DNA of 64,000 nucleotides, from positions 22,419-86,418 of the forward strand of contig NZ_BILY01000030.1 of assembly GCF_004000805.1 (NCBI RefSeq), read 5' to 3'. Position 1 is the stretch's first letter. Each line of letters opens with the position of its first letter. The notes under the pieces are model-generated. The model saw nothing but the letters and a program-made list of their open reading frames with translations, was not told the origin of the DNA and did no database searches. The stretch comes from Paenibacillus glycanilyticus NBRC 16618 (GTDB taxonomy: Bacteria > Bacillota > Bacilli > Paenibacillales > Paenibacillaceae). Of the stretch, positions 1 through 9,158 are shown piece by piece. A program made the position numbers and the translations under genes.

Positions 1-1900
1 TAGGTGCATCGTTAACGGCGTTAATCGTCAGAGTAACGGTTGCCACGTTGGAGTCCGCTTTGCCGTCATTCGCCTTAAAGGTAAAGCTGTCGGAACCGTT
101 GTAATTTGCATTTGGATTATACGTGTAAGTACCGTCCGCATTCAGTACAACCGTACCGTTAACCGGCGCTGTGACAAGCGAATAGGTTACAATGTCATTG
201 TTCCCGTCAGTTTCAGTTAATGCACCGTTAACCGGAGTATCTTCATCTGTAGATTTACTATCATCTTGCGCTACAGGAGCAGCGTTGGGAGCTGCTGTAA
301 CGGTAATAGTGACAGTTGCCTTATTAGATTCGTCGGTACCGTCATGAGTTGTAAAAGTAAAGGTGTCTGTACCAACAAAGCCGTTGTCAGGTGTGTAGGA
401 ATACGTACCTGTAAACTCATCCAGCACCAGAGTGCCATGTTGCGGTAAGTCTTGTTTCATGAAAAAGAGTAGATCTCCATCTATATCTGAACCGGTCACT
501 GACCCGTCAACTGGCGTATTCTCCACGGTGCTTGTGCTGGAATCATGTGCGATTGGAGCATCATTCACCGCTTTAATGGTAAGAGTTACCGTTGCAGTAT
601 TCGAGGTAAGCGAGCTGTCATTTACTCTATAGTTAAATGTATCTGTCCCGTTGTAATTCGCATTAGGTGTATATGTAAAAGATCCGTCGGCATTTAAAAC
701 TAAAGTGCCGTGAGTAGGAACGGTGACAAGCGAATAGGCGATTGAGTCACCGTCGATGTCGCTGCCTTTATCGCTCAGGGATTTGTTAATAACCGTATCT
801 TCGTCTCCCGAGAAAGAAGCATCTGCGGCAACTGGGGCCGTATTCACTTTATCCGTTGTATCCGTTGCCGTCTTGGCCGGATTGCCGTCTGAGCTGACCG
901 TGTCCGCCGATACGGTTACGGTTCCGTATTTCAGAGCGGAGAAGTCAAGCTGAACGGCATATTTCCCGTCGGCTCCCACGGTTGCTGCATAATTTCGTTC
1001 CGTGCCCGAGGAATCCTTCACCGTAAGGGTGACAGGCTGTCCAGCGCCCGCATTGGTGGATCCGGAGATATTAACCAGTTTAAGATTATCTTGTCCTGCG
1101 GTCAGTTTGCCGTCTCCACCGTCGTCAATAGAAACGTTAATGGTTGGGGAAGCGCTGTTGTCTACCTGCTTCGGATCGCTGAATGTACCGCCAGGAGCGC
1201 CGAAGTTAACCGAGAATTGACGAGAGCTTAAATTGCTCGTGTTGCCAACGACAAGATCCAGTCCGTTAATTGGCGCGTTGTAATTGATGATTACGGAAGC
1301 GGTATCCTCAAAAGATGTGCCATTAAGGGAGGAACCTCTTCCTGCAAATTGCGTTCTTCCGGAGGCTGGCGAGCTTATGACAAGCTGTGTGTTTTTATTC
1401 ACAGAATAACTTGCAAAGCCGGATAATTCGACATATTCCTTGGAGGTGGAATTACTGCCGTCAATATCGATGACCGTCACAAAGAAGTTCTTGATTTGAA
1501 CCGGATTGCCGGTTGCCTGATCAATGAAATCAAAGTGGAAGGTCAATGAGCCGCTTCCGGGACTGGTTGTAACCCATGGATTAAACCGCTCATCAAAGCC
1601 GGTTCCCGGATTATCTAATACATTGCCTGCAAGGGATGCTCCGCTAGCCCCTTTAATCGTTACTTTGGCATCAACCGTAATGCCGTCTCTTGTAATGACG
1701 TTCGTATACTTGTAGACGGCCCCTACTTGTCCGGCAGTGCCGGAAACCAGGGTAGGCGTACCCAAATTCATCGCATTACTCTTAATGTCAACCACATTTA
1801 CCGCTGCTTTGGTGGCAGTTGGATGCGTGACTGCGAGCATGACGCCGAATACAAGAAGCAATAGGGCAATTCTTGTAAAGGCCGATGATCGAGCCAACAT
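1..1900 (-). CDS. Secreted tandem-95 / cadherin-like repeat protein (3' end outside window)
   Basis: The reading frame is open on the minus strand from ATG at 1900 to the window edge (633 codons seen). GGAAGGAAG lies just upstream of the start. A signal peptide comes first (MLARSSAFTRIALLLLVFGV, then a cleavage region near THPTATKAA). A roughly 250-residue N-terminal beta-rich domain follows, then a short Ig-like stretch. From about base 845 downward there are three complete repeats of about 90-95 residues and the beginning of a fourth. Each starts N-[TDA]-AP-[VI]-A, carries an EDTPV- or ENTPV-like motif, often an acidic DIDGD motif (a typical calcium site), then HGTLVLNADGSFTYTP, Y-N-G-x-D-x-F and TVTLTI. 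This is the bacterial Ig/cadherin-like tandem-95 pattern of large exported or surface adhesins. The C-terminus, where an SLH or other anchor would be expected, is not in the window. Ligand unknown. Confidence 0.85.
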   Translation of the reverse strand, partial: MLARSSAFTRIALLLLVFGVMLAVTHPTATKAAVNVVDIKSNAMNLGTPTLVSGTAGQVGAVYKYTNVITRDGITVDAKVTIKGASGASLAGNVLDNPGTGFDERFNPWVTTSPGSGSLTFHFDFIDQATGNPVQIKNFFVTVIDIDGSNSTSKEYVELSGFASYSVNKNTQLVISSPASGRTQFAGRGSSLNGTSFEDTASVIINYNAPINGLDLVVGNTSNLSSRQFSVNFGAPGGTFSDPKQVDNSASPTINVSIDDGGDGKLTAGQDNLKLVNISGSTNAGAGQPVTLTVKDSSGTERNYAATVGADGKYAVQLDFSALKYGTVTVSADTVSSDGNPAKTATDTTDKVNTAPVAADASFSGDEDTVINKSLSDKGSDIDGDSIAYSLVTVPTHGTLVLNADGSFTYTPNANYNGTDTFNYRVNDSSLTSNTATVTLTIKAVNDAPIAHDSSTSTVENTPVDGSVTGSDIDGDLLFFMKQDLPQHGTLVLDEFTGTYSYTPDNGFVGTDTFTFTTHDGTDESNKATVTITVTAAPNAAPVAQDDSKSTDEDTPVNGALTETDGNNDIVTYSLVTAPVNGTVVLNADGTYTYNPNANYNGSDSFTFKANDGKADSNVATVTLTINAVNDAP

Positions 1901-2324
1901 AGACTCACTTCCTTCCTATTCTTATAGTCTTTCTGAATGTGTCAAATTTTAGGAATAAAGTCCCTGATAGATTCGACACCCTACTAGTTCTAAATAACTA
2001 TAAATGACAGCAGGCGACAGCGTCAACTCGAATTTTTCTAGTAATATCCATTTTTTCGACAAGAGATTACTTACCTTAATCTGGAATATTGCTATTAAAG
2101 GAGAGATAAGCGAGAATAACTTATTTTAGGCAGAAATTATTAACTGCTGAAGCTTTAAATAATAGAAAAACAGATAAGTACGTCAAAGAATAATAGAATA
2201 AAAAATAGTATTTTTTTGATTTACATATCTAGTAAACGAGGGGATCCGGGAACTTTTTTTCTAGAATCCAAGAAGGCAAGGATAAAAGAGAGTAACAAAT
2301 TTCACGAATTCTTAACGGGGTGTA
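1901..2324. other. AT-rich intergenic region, no gene seen
   Basis: About 420 bases between the divergent repeat-protein gene and the tetR promoter. It is markedly AT-rich compared with the flanking genes. I see no convincing gene: the short minus-strand frame at 2229-2432 has no ribosome site and overlaps the tetR start. The promoter of the large surface protein must lie here, but I cannot place it with confidence. Confidence 0.5.
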
Positions 2325-2370
2325 TTTACAATTTAAGGAATGATGCTTATTATATAAATAAACGTTCATA
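2325..2370 (+). promoter_or_regulatory. tetR promoter with candidate autoregulatory operator
   Basis: TTTACA (2325-2330) and TATTAT (2348-2353) are separated by 17 bases, a near-consensus sigma-A promoter. An imperfect palindrome AATAAACGTTCATA (2357-2370, centred on AACGTT) covers the expected transcription start. Placement over the start is typical of TetR-family autorepression. The assignment of this operator to the adjacent TetR is inference. Confidence 0.55.
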
Positions 2371-2399
2371 TATTTAATTCGAAAGGAGATCTCTCGAGC

Positions 2400-3002
2400 A
2401 TGGCAAGGACTGTCAATGAGCAAGCCAGACAAGAGAAAAGGGAGCTTATCTTACAGGCAGCCGTTACTGCTTTTCCCGAGAATGGCTTCTCCGGTACTAC
2501 ATTTGCACTGCTGGCCAAGAGCTTGGGGATAAGCGCGGCAACGATTCTGCTTTACTTCGAAAGCAAGGAGGAGCTGTTCCGATGCGCCGTGCTGGAGCCG
2601 CTCGAGCGGTTCCGCCAGCCATTTCTTGCGTTCATGCAAGGGGAGGGAACGCCTCTGGACAGGATCAAGTCCATGATTGACGTGCATATAAGGATTGCGG
2701 CCAGCAATTCGTCCTTTCTGCGGCTGGTGCAATACGTGCTGGGGCAGCACCAACGGTTTCCGGAGGAAGCGGAAGCGATGTACCGGTTCGCCAATGATTA
2801 TACGGTTGGGCTTACCACGGTTATAGCGGAAGGCCAAGCGGCCGGCCAGCTACAGTCCTACGATGCGCATGAAGTCGCGTGGGGGTACTTTTGTTTTATT
2901 CAAGGCGTGGGACTGGTGAATACCGATGATCCTTCTTCACCCGTATGGGATGGGATGCGCCGGGTTGGATTGCAGCTGTTTGCACCTGTAACAAACCAAT
3001 AA
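2400..3002 (+). CDS. TetR/AcrR family transcriptional regulator
   Basis: 200 residues, the usual TetR size. The N-terminal helix-turn-helix is seen at about residues 12-58 (LILQAAVTAFPENGFSGTTF ... SLGISAATILLYFESKEELF). The remainder is a helical ligand-binding domain of the family, whose effector cannot be predicted. GAAAGGAG lies 5-11 bases upstream of ATG 2400. The stop is followed 26 bases later by an ABC exporter ATPase and then its permease. The three genes therefore look like one operon in which TetR controls the exporter, a common arrangement for drug or lipid efflux. Confidence 0.88.
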   Translation: MARTVNEQARQEKRELILQAAVTAFPENGFSGTTFALLAKSLGISAATILLYFESKEELFRCAVLEPLERFRQPFLAFMQGEGTPLDRIKSMIDVHIRIAASNSSFLRLVQYVLGQHQRFPEEAEAMYRFANDYTVGLTTVIAEGQAAGQLQSYDAHEVAWGYFCFIQGVGLVNTDDPSSPVWDGMRRVGLQLFAPVTNQ

Positions 3003-3028
3003 TCTTGGAAACAAGAGGTGGATTGCCG

Positions 3029-4009
3029 ATGGAGCTAATCGAGATTGACCAGGTCAACAAGGTGTATAAGAAGGGGAAAAAGCAAGCCAACATCGATATC
3101 AGCTTTTCCATCCGGGAAGGCGAGATTCTCGGACTGCTTGGGCCTAACGGAGCGGGCAAAAGCACGTTAATCAAGCAGATCGTTGGACTGCTGGCTCCAA
3201 CCTCCGGCGAAGTCCGGTACGCAGGCGTTAACGTACTCAAGCAGGCGAAGAAGGTGGCCTCGCAGTTCGGTTATTACGCGCAGGAGCCGCATGCCCTTGG
3301 CGCGCTGACGGCCAGAGAGGCGCTGCTCTTCACCGGGATCCTTCGAGGCATGGCCAAGAAGGAGGCCGAAAAGCAGACGATGGAGCTGCTGGAGCGGTTC
3401 GGCATGGCGGAGCTCGCGGGCCGGCCGCTCAAGAAGCTGTCCGGCGGACAGAAGCGGATGGTCGGAATCGGAACAACCATTATTGGCGATTCCCGCGTGC
3501 TTGTGTTGGATGAGCCGACTAACGAGCTTGATCCTCTGAACAGGCGGCTGGTATGGGATATTATCGTGGAGCGGAACCGCCAAGGGGCTACCATTCTTCT
3601 CGTCACCCATAACGTGCTGGAAGCGGAGAGAGTGGTAGACCGGGTTGCTTTTATCAACTACGGAAGACTTCTGGAAATCGATAGCGTTCCTCACCTGAAA
3701 CAAAAGGTGGACGGCAGGCTGAAGCTGGAGCTGACGGCAGTGGAAGGCGAGGCGGGGAATCTGATGAAACGGCTGGAGGAGTGGGGGGATATCCAGCAGA
3801 CTGCCGAGAACCGGCTGCGGCTTCTGATCGATAAGAACCGGGCGGGTACGATGCTGGACTGGATGGTTCATGCGAACGATCTGCCTATTGACGAATACGC
3901 CATGCTTCCTCCCAATCTGGAGGATGTCTATCTCTATATTGACAGTCAGAAGGAGAAGGCTGCAGGGTATGTTATCCGTGAGAAAAAGGTGGGAAGCTTC
4001 ATTGGCTAA
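3029..4009 (+). CDS. ABC transporter ATP-binding protein
   Basis: 326 residues. Walker A GPNGAGKST is at 38-46, the signature LSGGQ at 137-141 and Walker B VLVLDEP at 157-163, followed by an accessory C-terminal region of about 100 residues. I chose ATG 3029 because AGAGGTGG precedes it at good spacing; an upstream in-frame ATG at 2945 lies inside tetR. Architecture and the adjoining single permease place it in the ABC-2 exporter class (drug, antibiotic or lipid export). Substrate unknown. Its last codons overlap the start of the permease, suggesting translational coupling. Confidence 0.9.
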   Translation: MELIEIDQVNKVYKKGKKQANIDISFSIREGEILGLLGPNGAGKSTLIKQIVGLLAPTSGEVRYAGVNVLKQAKKVASQFGYYAQEPHALGALTAREALLFTGILRGMAKKEAEKQTMELLERFGMAELAGRPLKKLSGGQKRMVGIGTTIIGDSRVLVLDEPTNELDPLNRRLVWDIIVERNRQGATILLVTHNVLEAERVVDRVAFINYGRLLEIDSVPHLKQKVDGRLKLELTAVEGEAGNLMKRLEEWGDIQQTAENRLRLLIDKNRAGTMLDWMVHANDLPIDEYAMLPPNLEDVYLYIDSQKEKAAGYVIREKKVGSFIG

Positions 4010-4772
4010 CGCGCTTGCTTTTGTCAAAGGAAGAATGTGGACCGAGCTGTATATCCTATTGCGAATCCAGGTTGCTATCGTGCGGGAGCAATGGATATGG
4101 ATCTTTATTATGGCGACGATCTTTCCGCTTACGACGCTGTTGTTCATGAAGTTTATGTACGGAATCTCCTCCGGGGAGATCATGGTGAATGTCATCGTCG
4201 GCAATATCGTATTCGCCATTATTATGATGGGCTTTAACGCGCTCGGGCAGGAGATCTCCTGGCAGAAGCATGCCGGGTACTTTACCTTCTACTCTTCTCT
4301 TCCGATCTCCAAAGCCGTCTTTGTCGTCACTCAGCTGGTGCGAGGATTGATGACGGCAATGCCTTCGGTTATCATCATGGCGTTTATCGGGCAGTTTGCT
4401 TATGGCATCAGGCTTCATTACGAGTGGGGGCTTATTCCGATCTTTCTTCTGGCCGTATTAAGCATGGTCGGCGTTGGGGCGGGAATCGGGTTCTGGTCTC
4501 CGGACCACCAGATGACGAATATGCTCGTGCAGGGGCTGATGATGTTTGTCGGGTTCCTGTCGCCGGTTATGATGGAAGCCAGCCAGCTGCCGCCGGTTCT
4601 GCGGTATATCGGGGTTATTTTTCCGACCACCTATTCCGCTTCCGCGCTCAGGGAGATGCTTACCAAAGGCTGGACGCATGAAGTAACCGTAGACATGTTC
4701 ATCCTGATTGGTTTTATCGTTGTATCGTTTGCCTTTATTTCGAGAATGATCAACTGGCGTGCAGCCGATTAG
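4002..4772 (+). CDS. ABC-2 type transporter permease
   Basis: A membrane protein with about six hydrophobic segments (for example IWIFIMATIFPLTTLLFM, IMVNVIVGNIVFAIIMMGF, LIPIFLLAVLSMVGVGAG, MFILIGFIVVSFAFI). It matches ABC-2 membrane subunits of exporters and is the partner of the ATPase just upstream. I favour TTG 4002, which has AGGTGGG eight bases upstream and overlaps the ATPase stop. ATG 3969 is an alternative that adds 11 residues but has a poorly spaced ribosome site. The terminator at 4789-4820 closes the operon. Confidence 0.85.
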   Translation: MANALAFVKGRMWTELYILLRIQVAIVREQWIWIFIMATIFPLTTLLFMKFMYGISSGEIMVNVIVGNIVFAIIMMGFNALGQEISWQKHAGYFTFYSSLPISKAVFVVTQLVRGLMTAMPSVIIMAFIGQFAYGIRLHYEWGLIPIFLLAVLSMVGVGAGIGFWSPDHQMTNMLVQGLMMFVGFLSPVMMEASQLPPVLRYIGVIFPTTYSASALREMLTKGWTHEVTVDMFILIGFIVVSFAFISRMINWRAAD

Positions 4773-4788
4773 CTCCAAGGATAGCATT

Positions 4789-4820
4789 AACCGCTGGCCA
4801 CCAAGGCGGCGGTTTTTTTG
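4789..4820 (+). terminator. Intrinsic terminator of tetR-ABC operon
   Basis: Stem AACCGC/GCGGTT with an inner GCC/GGC pair around ACCAA, followed by seven T. Confidence 0.8.
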
Positions 4821-4895
4821 TTATCCGGCTTTTGGCCTTGGCCTAACGGAATGATACAATAATTTACGGTAACGAAAGACTGGAGGATGCTCGAT

Positions 4896-5345
4896 ATGAC
4901 AACGATTGAAATACGGGAAGCGGGACTACGGGATCTTCAGGATCTGGCTAGGCTGTTCGAGGTGCTGATGGAGGTTCCTTCTAATATAGAAGCGATGGGC
5001 AGACATCTGGCAAAAGTGACGGAGGATCCGCACTATTTTCTCGCGGTGGCTTGCGACGGCGATAAGGTGATTGGAACGGCAATGGGGATCGAATGTTATG
5101 ATCTTGTCGGGAGTTGCCATCCTTTCCTGGTCGTGGAAAATGTTGTGGTGAATCCCGATTACAGAGGACAAGGCGTCGGAAAAATGCTGATGAAGCGGCT
5201 CGAGCAATTCGCAGAGGAACGGGTGTGCAGCTACATCATTTTTGTATCCAGCGGTTACCGGGAAAAGGCTCATCAGTTCTACCGCGCGCTGGGCTATTCC
5301 AGCGATAATCAAGGGTTTAAAAAACAGCTTAGGGAATTGGGGTAA
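4896..5345 (+). CDS. GNAT family N-acetyltransferase
   Basis: 149 residues. It carries the acetyl-CoA binding motif A of GNAT enzymes (VVNPDYRGQGVGKMLMKRLE, about residues 82-101) and the late motif FYRALGYSSDNQGFKK. ATG 4896 is preferred over ATG 4887 because GGAGG at 4882-4886 is correctly spaced for 4896 and too close to 4887. The acceptor substrate cannot be told from sequence. Monocistronic, with a hairpin downstream. Confidence 0.85.
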   Translation: MTTIEIREAGLRDLQDLARLFEVLMEVPSNIEAMGRHLAKVTEDPHYFLAVACDGDKVIGTAMGIECYDLVGSCHPFLVVENVVVNPDYRGQGVGKMLMKRLEQFAEERVCSYIIFVSSGYREKAHQFYRALGYSSDNQGFKKQLRELG

Positions 5346-5369
5346 CGGCAGCGGAAAAAGCAGTTTATC

Positions 5370-5400
5370 AAGGCTGGGTGCTTCGGCAGCCGGCTTTTTG
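5370..5400 (+). terminator. Probable intrinsic terminator
   Basis: An imperfect hairpin AAGGCTGGGTGC / GCAGCCGGCTT with TTCG loop, then a T run, directly after the GNAT gene. Confidence 0.6.
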
Positions 5401-5525
5401 TTTATCCATTTTTAAATGGAAAAGGTATGGGATTTTACCAAATTCGGCATTCTAGATAAATCACGGATAACAGAACATTCCTATAATGAGAAGATGGCTT
5501 AACTATAGTCAGGAGGTGTTGCCGG

Positions 5526-6530
5526 TTGCCGCTGTACCGCAAGCTGGCGCCAACGGTGCTCAAGGTCGCTGTCTTGGCCATCATCGTCGTATTTATCGTT
5601 CGCAACATTCCGCTTAAGCTGGAGGATCTTACTTCCTTCCTGGTACATGCGAACGACCGGTTTTACTTGTCCTTGCTCTTATTCTCGATCTTTCTGATGC
5701 TTCAAGCCGGTATTTGGGTGTTAATCGTCAATGCCTCCTTATCCGATACCGGCCGCTTAAGCGGCAGTTCGGGACTCTCGATGTTAGGCGGTCTCCGTAT
5801 TTTTATTGAAACCCAGTTCGGCAAGTATATTCCCGGAGGCTTCTGGAACGTTGCCGGACGGATTGTCATGGCGACCAAAGCCGGTGTACCGCTGGATGCC
5901 CAATTCGCCGCTATCGTGTACGAGAATATTCTGCTCGTTGCGGCGGCGCTGGTCTACGCCATGATGCTGATTGTCAGCCTGCATATTGTCCCGGTCTGGG
6001 TGGGGCTTTTGCTGGTTATCGTGTTTGCTCTTATTTATCTGTTCTACAGCCCGCTGACAGTAACGGTCAAAACCTTGTTCATCAAAGCTTCGAAGTGGAA
6101 ATTCCTTCAGAAGATGATCGGAAAAATGACCAAGTCGTTTGGCGGCGCGCAGATGGCCGGCTCGGAGGTAAGTCTGACGCGGAATCAGTTTTTTGCTTAT
6201 TTGGCATGCTTTCTGGCCAGCCACTTTGTCATGGGTATCGCTTTTTGGCTATTGACCAACAGCTTTGACAAAGGGAAGGTAGGTTTGTTTTACGCTGCGG
6301 GAACGTTTGCGACTTCCTGGCTTCTCGGGCTTGTAAGTCCGCTGCCCGGCGGGCTTGGCGTAAGGGAGGGCTTCCTGGTCTATTTCCTCTCCATGAAGCT
6401 TGGGACGGAGACGGCGCTCCAGATTTCGGTTATTGCCCGGCTTTGGAACATTATGGCGGAGGTGCTGTTCTGGGCGGTTATTCGGGTTGTATGCTATCTG
6501 ACGCGAGGGGAGAAGGTATATGAAACGTAG
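5526..6530 (+). CDS. Flippase-like / lysylphosphatidylglycerol synthase transmembrane family protein (UPF0104)
   Basis: 334 residues with about eight hydrophobic segments. It belongs to the LPG_synthase_TM / YbhN-like family; the motif SPLPGGLGVREG (about 276-287) is typical. The soluble catalytic domain of MprF is absent, so it is a membrane-only relative that may move or anchor a lipid or glycolipid. The start is TTG 5526 with AGGAGG nine bases upstream, and TATAAT at 5482-5487 is a plausible -10. It overlaps the next gene, a glycosyltransferase, by 11 bases, suggesting a joint role in envelope glycolipid or polymer synthesis. Confidence 0.82.
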   Translation: MPLYRKLAPTVLKVAVLAIIVVFIVRNIPLKLEDLTSFLVHANDRFYLSLLLFSIFLMLQAGIWVLIVNASLSDTGRLSGSSGLSMLGGLRIFIETQFGKYIPGGFWNVAGRIVMATKAGVPLDAQFAAIVYENILLVAAALVYAMMLIVSLHIVPVWVGLLLVIVFALIYLFYSPLTVTVKTLFIKASKWKFLQKMIGKMTKSFGGAQMAGSEVSLTRNQFFAYLACFLASHFVMGIAFWLLTNSFDKGKVGLFYAAGTFATSWLLGLVSPLPGGLGVREGFLVYFLSMKLGTETALQISVIARLWNIMAEVLFWAVIRVVCYLTRGEKVYET

Positions 6531-7719
6531 GAAGATCGTACTGGTCGCGGGGGTTTTTCCGCCTGGTGTCGGAGGTATGCAGAACTACTATTACAATCTG
6601 TCCAAACATACAAAGCATGAGATGACCGTTATCGCGCCGGAATATCCGGATTGTGCTTCCTTTGACGAAGATCAGCCGTACCGGACCATAAGAGGAGCGT
6701 TTATGCGTGGGGAGCGTGCCGATGTGTTCAGTTGGGGACGGCTGTTCCGGCAGGTCAAAAAAACGCTGCGCAGCGAAGAGCCGGATGTCACGGTGTACGG
6801 CTATGTGTTAATCGGCTTTATCGGTTTATTATTCCGCGTGTTTGGCCGGCGCCGCTATATCATCTCGGCTCACGGCATGGATATGCTGATGTTCCGTCGT
6901 TATTTCGGCCTTAATCAGGTGGTGAAGCTTATTCTGCGCAAGGCGGATGGCGTGATGGTGAATAGCGAGTTTACCCGCCGCCTGGTCGAGGAGTACGGAG
7001 TAGAGCCGGGCAGAATCGGAATTGTTCATCCCGGGGTTGAAAGCTTGTTCGAGCCAAAGGCGGTTAACGAGAAGTTAAGGCGGGAGCACGGGTTGGTAGG
7101 GAAATATGTGCTGCTGTCGGTAGGGCGGCTTGTTACCCGGAAAGGACATGACAAGGTGATCGAAGCGATGCCTGCGATTTTGCGCCATATTCCGGGTGCC
7201 GTTTACGTCATTGTAGGAGAAGGGCCGGAGCGGGACAGACTGGAGCAATTGGCCGGAACGGTTGGCGTGTTAAGCAAGGTTCGGTTCGTGGGGGGAGTAA
7301 GCGGCACGGAGCGGCTGAACGATTATTATAATCTGGCCAATCAATTCATTATGGTAAGCCGGCAGCTTGAAAAGGGTGACGCTGAAGGATTCGGCATCGT
7401 CTATCTGGAGGCGGCTTCCGCCCGCGTGCCGGTTATTGCCGGGCGCTCCGGCGGAGCTTCGGAAGCGGTGCTCGACGGGAAAACGGGTCTTCTTGTGGAG
7501 CCGGAGTCCGTTATGGCCATTACGGATGCCGTCGTAAAGCTGGCAAGCGATACGCCGCTGCGCGAAAGACTGGTCAGCGAGGGCTATAAACGCGCCAAGC
7601 TGCAATTCCAGCATGATGCGCTTGCGGAGGTTTTTGATCAATATGCGGGACGCATCTGTTCCAGTCCGGTTGCCGCAAGCTACAAGCGGGCAGGGAAAAG
7701 AGCGGCCCAGCGGATGTAG
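6520..7719 (+). CDS. Family 4 (GT-B fold) glycosyltransferase
   Basis: 399 residues. The N-terminal acceptor domain holds the glycine-rich motif FPPGVGGMQNYYYNL. The C-terminal half holds SVGRLVTRKGHDKVIEAM, VIVGEGPERDRLEQL and the E-x7-E motif EGFGIVYLEAAS, all typical of GT4 retaining enzymes that use nucleotide or lipid-linked sugars. There is no signal peptide, so it is cytosolic or membrane-associated. It is translationally coupled to the upstream membrane protein. Donor and acceptor are not predictable. Confidence 0.9.
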   Translation: MKRRKIVLVAGVFPPGVGGMQNYYYNLSKHTKHEMTVIAPEYPDCASFDEDQPYRTIRGAFMRGERADVFSWGRLFRQVKKTLRSEEPDVTVYGYVLIGFIGLLFRVFGRRRYIISAHGMDMLMFRRYFGLNQVVKLILRKADGVMVNSEFTRRLVEEYGVEPGRIGIVHPGVESLFEPKAVNEKLRREHGLVGKYVLLSVGRLVTRKGHDKVIEAMPAILRHIPGAVYVIVGEGPERDRLEQLAGTVGVLSKVRFVGGVSGTERLNDYYNLANQFIMVSRQLEKGDAEGFGIVYLEAASARVPVIAGRSGGASEAVLDGKTGLLVEPESVMAITDAVVKLASDTPLRERLVSEGYKRAKLQFQHDALAEVFDQYAGRICSSPVAASYKRAGKRAAQRM

Positions 7720-7732
7720 TTCTTGCGAAGGG

Positions 7733-7778
7733 AAAAACGCTGTAAAGCTGGCGGTAGACCAGCTTTACAGCGTTTTTT
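7733..7778. terminator. Bidirectional terminator
   Basis: A perfect 16-bp stem, AACGCTGTAAAGCTGG and its complement, with a 7-base loop. It is flanked by A5 and T6 and sits between convergent genes ending at 7719 and 7787. Confidence 0.9.
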
Positions 7779-7786
7779 CTTGTGCT

Positions 7787-8992
7787 TTACTTTTTTAAAC
7801 GGTGGATCAGCCATACGGAAAAGCTGAGAAGTCCTACCATTCCGCCGGCGAACGAAACGCCGCTCCAGCCCCATTCATGCCAGGCAAAGCTGCCTACGGA
7901 CGATCCAATCGCACCGCCAAGGAAGGTGGTGACCATTTGTACCGTATTCAGACGGCTGCGTGCCGGTGGCTCGAGAGCGTAGATACGGGTCTGATTGGCA
8001 ACCTGAGTGCCTTGCACGCCCAGATCGAGCAAAATAACGCCTGCGATAAGCGCCCATAACATGCCGCCGAGCAGCCCGAAGAATAGATACGCGATGATAT
8101 TAAGCGCGATTAACGCGCCAATCATCCACTTGGTCGGGATGCGATCGGCAAGTCTGCCAACGAAGGGAGCGCCTAATGCTCCGGCCGCTCCGATTAAGCC
8201 GAACAGGCCGGCGATCTGGCTGCTGTAATGATAAGGCTCGCCTTCAACGTAGAAGGATAATGCCGTCCAGAAAATACTGAAGGCGGCGAAGTTGGCAGCT
8301 CCAATCAATGCGGACTCCCGCAGTGTGGAGTACTTTTTCACGAGCCTTCCCATGGATAGCAGCAGCTCGGTATAACGCAGTTCGGCGGTTGCGCGGGCTA
8401 CGGGAAGCTTGATGCGGAGCAGAAGCAGCAAAGCCAGCATGGCTGCAGCTGCTACGGCGTACATAAAGCGCCAGCCCCAGGTTCCGCCGATTAAGCCGGA
8501 TACGGTGCGGGTAAGCAGGATGCCCAGCAGCAGGCCGCTTGTTACGGTGCCGACGGCTTTGCCTTGCTCGCCGGGAGCCGCGAGTGTCGCGGCAAGCGGG
8601 ATGAGGATTTGCGGCACAACGGTTGTCAGGCCAACGGCAAAGCTTGCGATAAACATCCAGGCGAGATTTTGCGCGGTGGCTACGCCAATCAGGGAAAGAC
8701 AGACCAATGAGAGCAGAACGGTAATAAGTCCCTTGCGTTCCTTGATGTCGCCCAGCGGCACAAACAGGAACATGCCCAAGGCGTAGCCGATCTGGGTGCA
8801 GGTGGACACAAAACCAACTTCATCGGGAGCTACGCCAAAGGATCGACCGATATCCGCGAGGAGCGGCTGGTTATAATACAAATTCGCGACGGTCATACCG
8901 GCGGTAAAAGCCATCAGAAGCAGCAGTCCCTTGGAAAGCGATGCTTTGTCCGCCGGTGCTGCCGGCGATTGAAGCGTATGAGTGGATGACAT
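7787..8992 (-). CDS. MFS transporter (drug-efflux type)
   Basis: 401 residues with about twelve hydrophobic helices. The loop 2-3 motif PLGDIKERKGLI (about 83-94) is the MFS signature G-D-x-x-x-R-[KR]-G. AANLYYNQPLLADI near the N-terminus and the overall length match bacterial efflux permeases of the sugar- or multidrug-porter group. ATG 8992 is chosen because AAAGGAAC precedes it; an upstream frame extension of 56 residues has no family resemblance. Substrate unknown. Confidence 0.88.
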   Translation of the reverse strand: MSSTHTLQSPAAPADKASLSKGLLLLMAFTAGMTVANLYYNQPLLADIGRSFGVAPDEVGFVSTCTQIGYALGMFLFVPLGDIKERKGLITVLLSLVCLSLIGVATAQNLAWMFIASFAVGLTTVVPQILIPLAATLAAPGEQGKAVGTVTSGLLLGILLTRTVSGLIGGTWGWRFMYAVAAAAMLALLLLLRIKLPVARATAELRYTELLLSMGRLVKKYSTLRESALIGAANFAAFSIFWTALSFYVEGEPYHYSSQIAGLFGLIGAAGALGAPFVGRLADRIPTKWMIGALIALNIIAYLFFGLLGGMLWALIAGVILLDLGVQGTQVANQTRIYALEPPARSRLNTVQMVTTFLGGAIGSSVGSFAWHEWGWSGVSFAGGMVGLLSFSVWLIHRLKK

Positions 8993-9158
8993 AATGACGG
9001 TTCCTTTCGAGCATGAAGATTTGACTGTCTTAACAATCTTACTCGTAAATTTCTTAATGTAAAGCAGAAGATGGCTGCGCGGGTAGATTAAGTTTTTGTG
9101 GCATGATACTATTTGGGTATAAATGGTAATTGAGCGTGTTGGGGGAGGGGGAGTTGGC

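Noticed and set aside
2229..2432. A 67-codon minus-strand frame over the tetR promoter
   Set aside because: No ribosome site, overlaps the tetR start and promoter, composition typical of AT-rich noncoding DNA.
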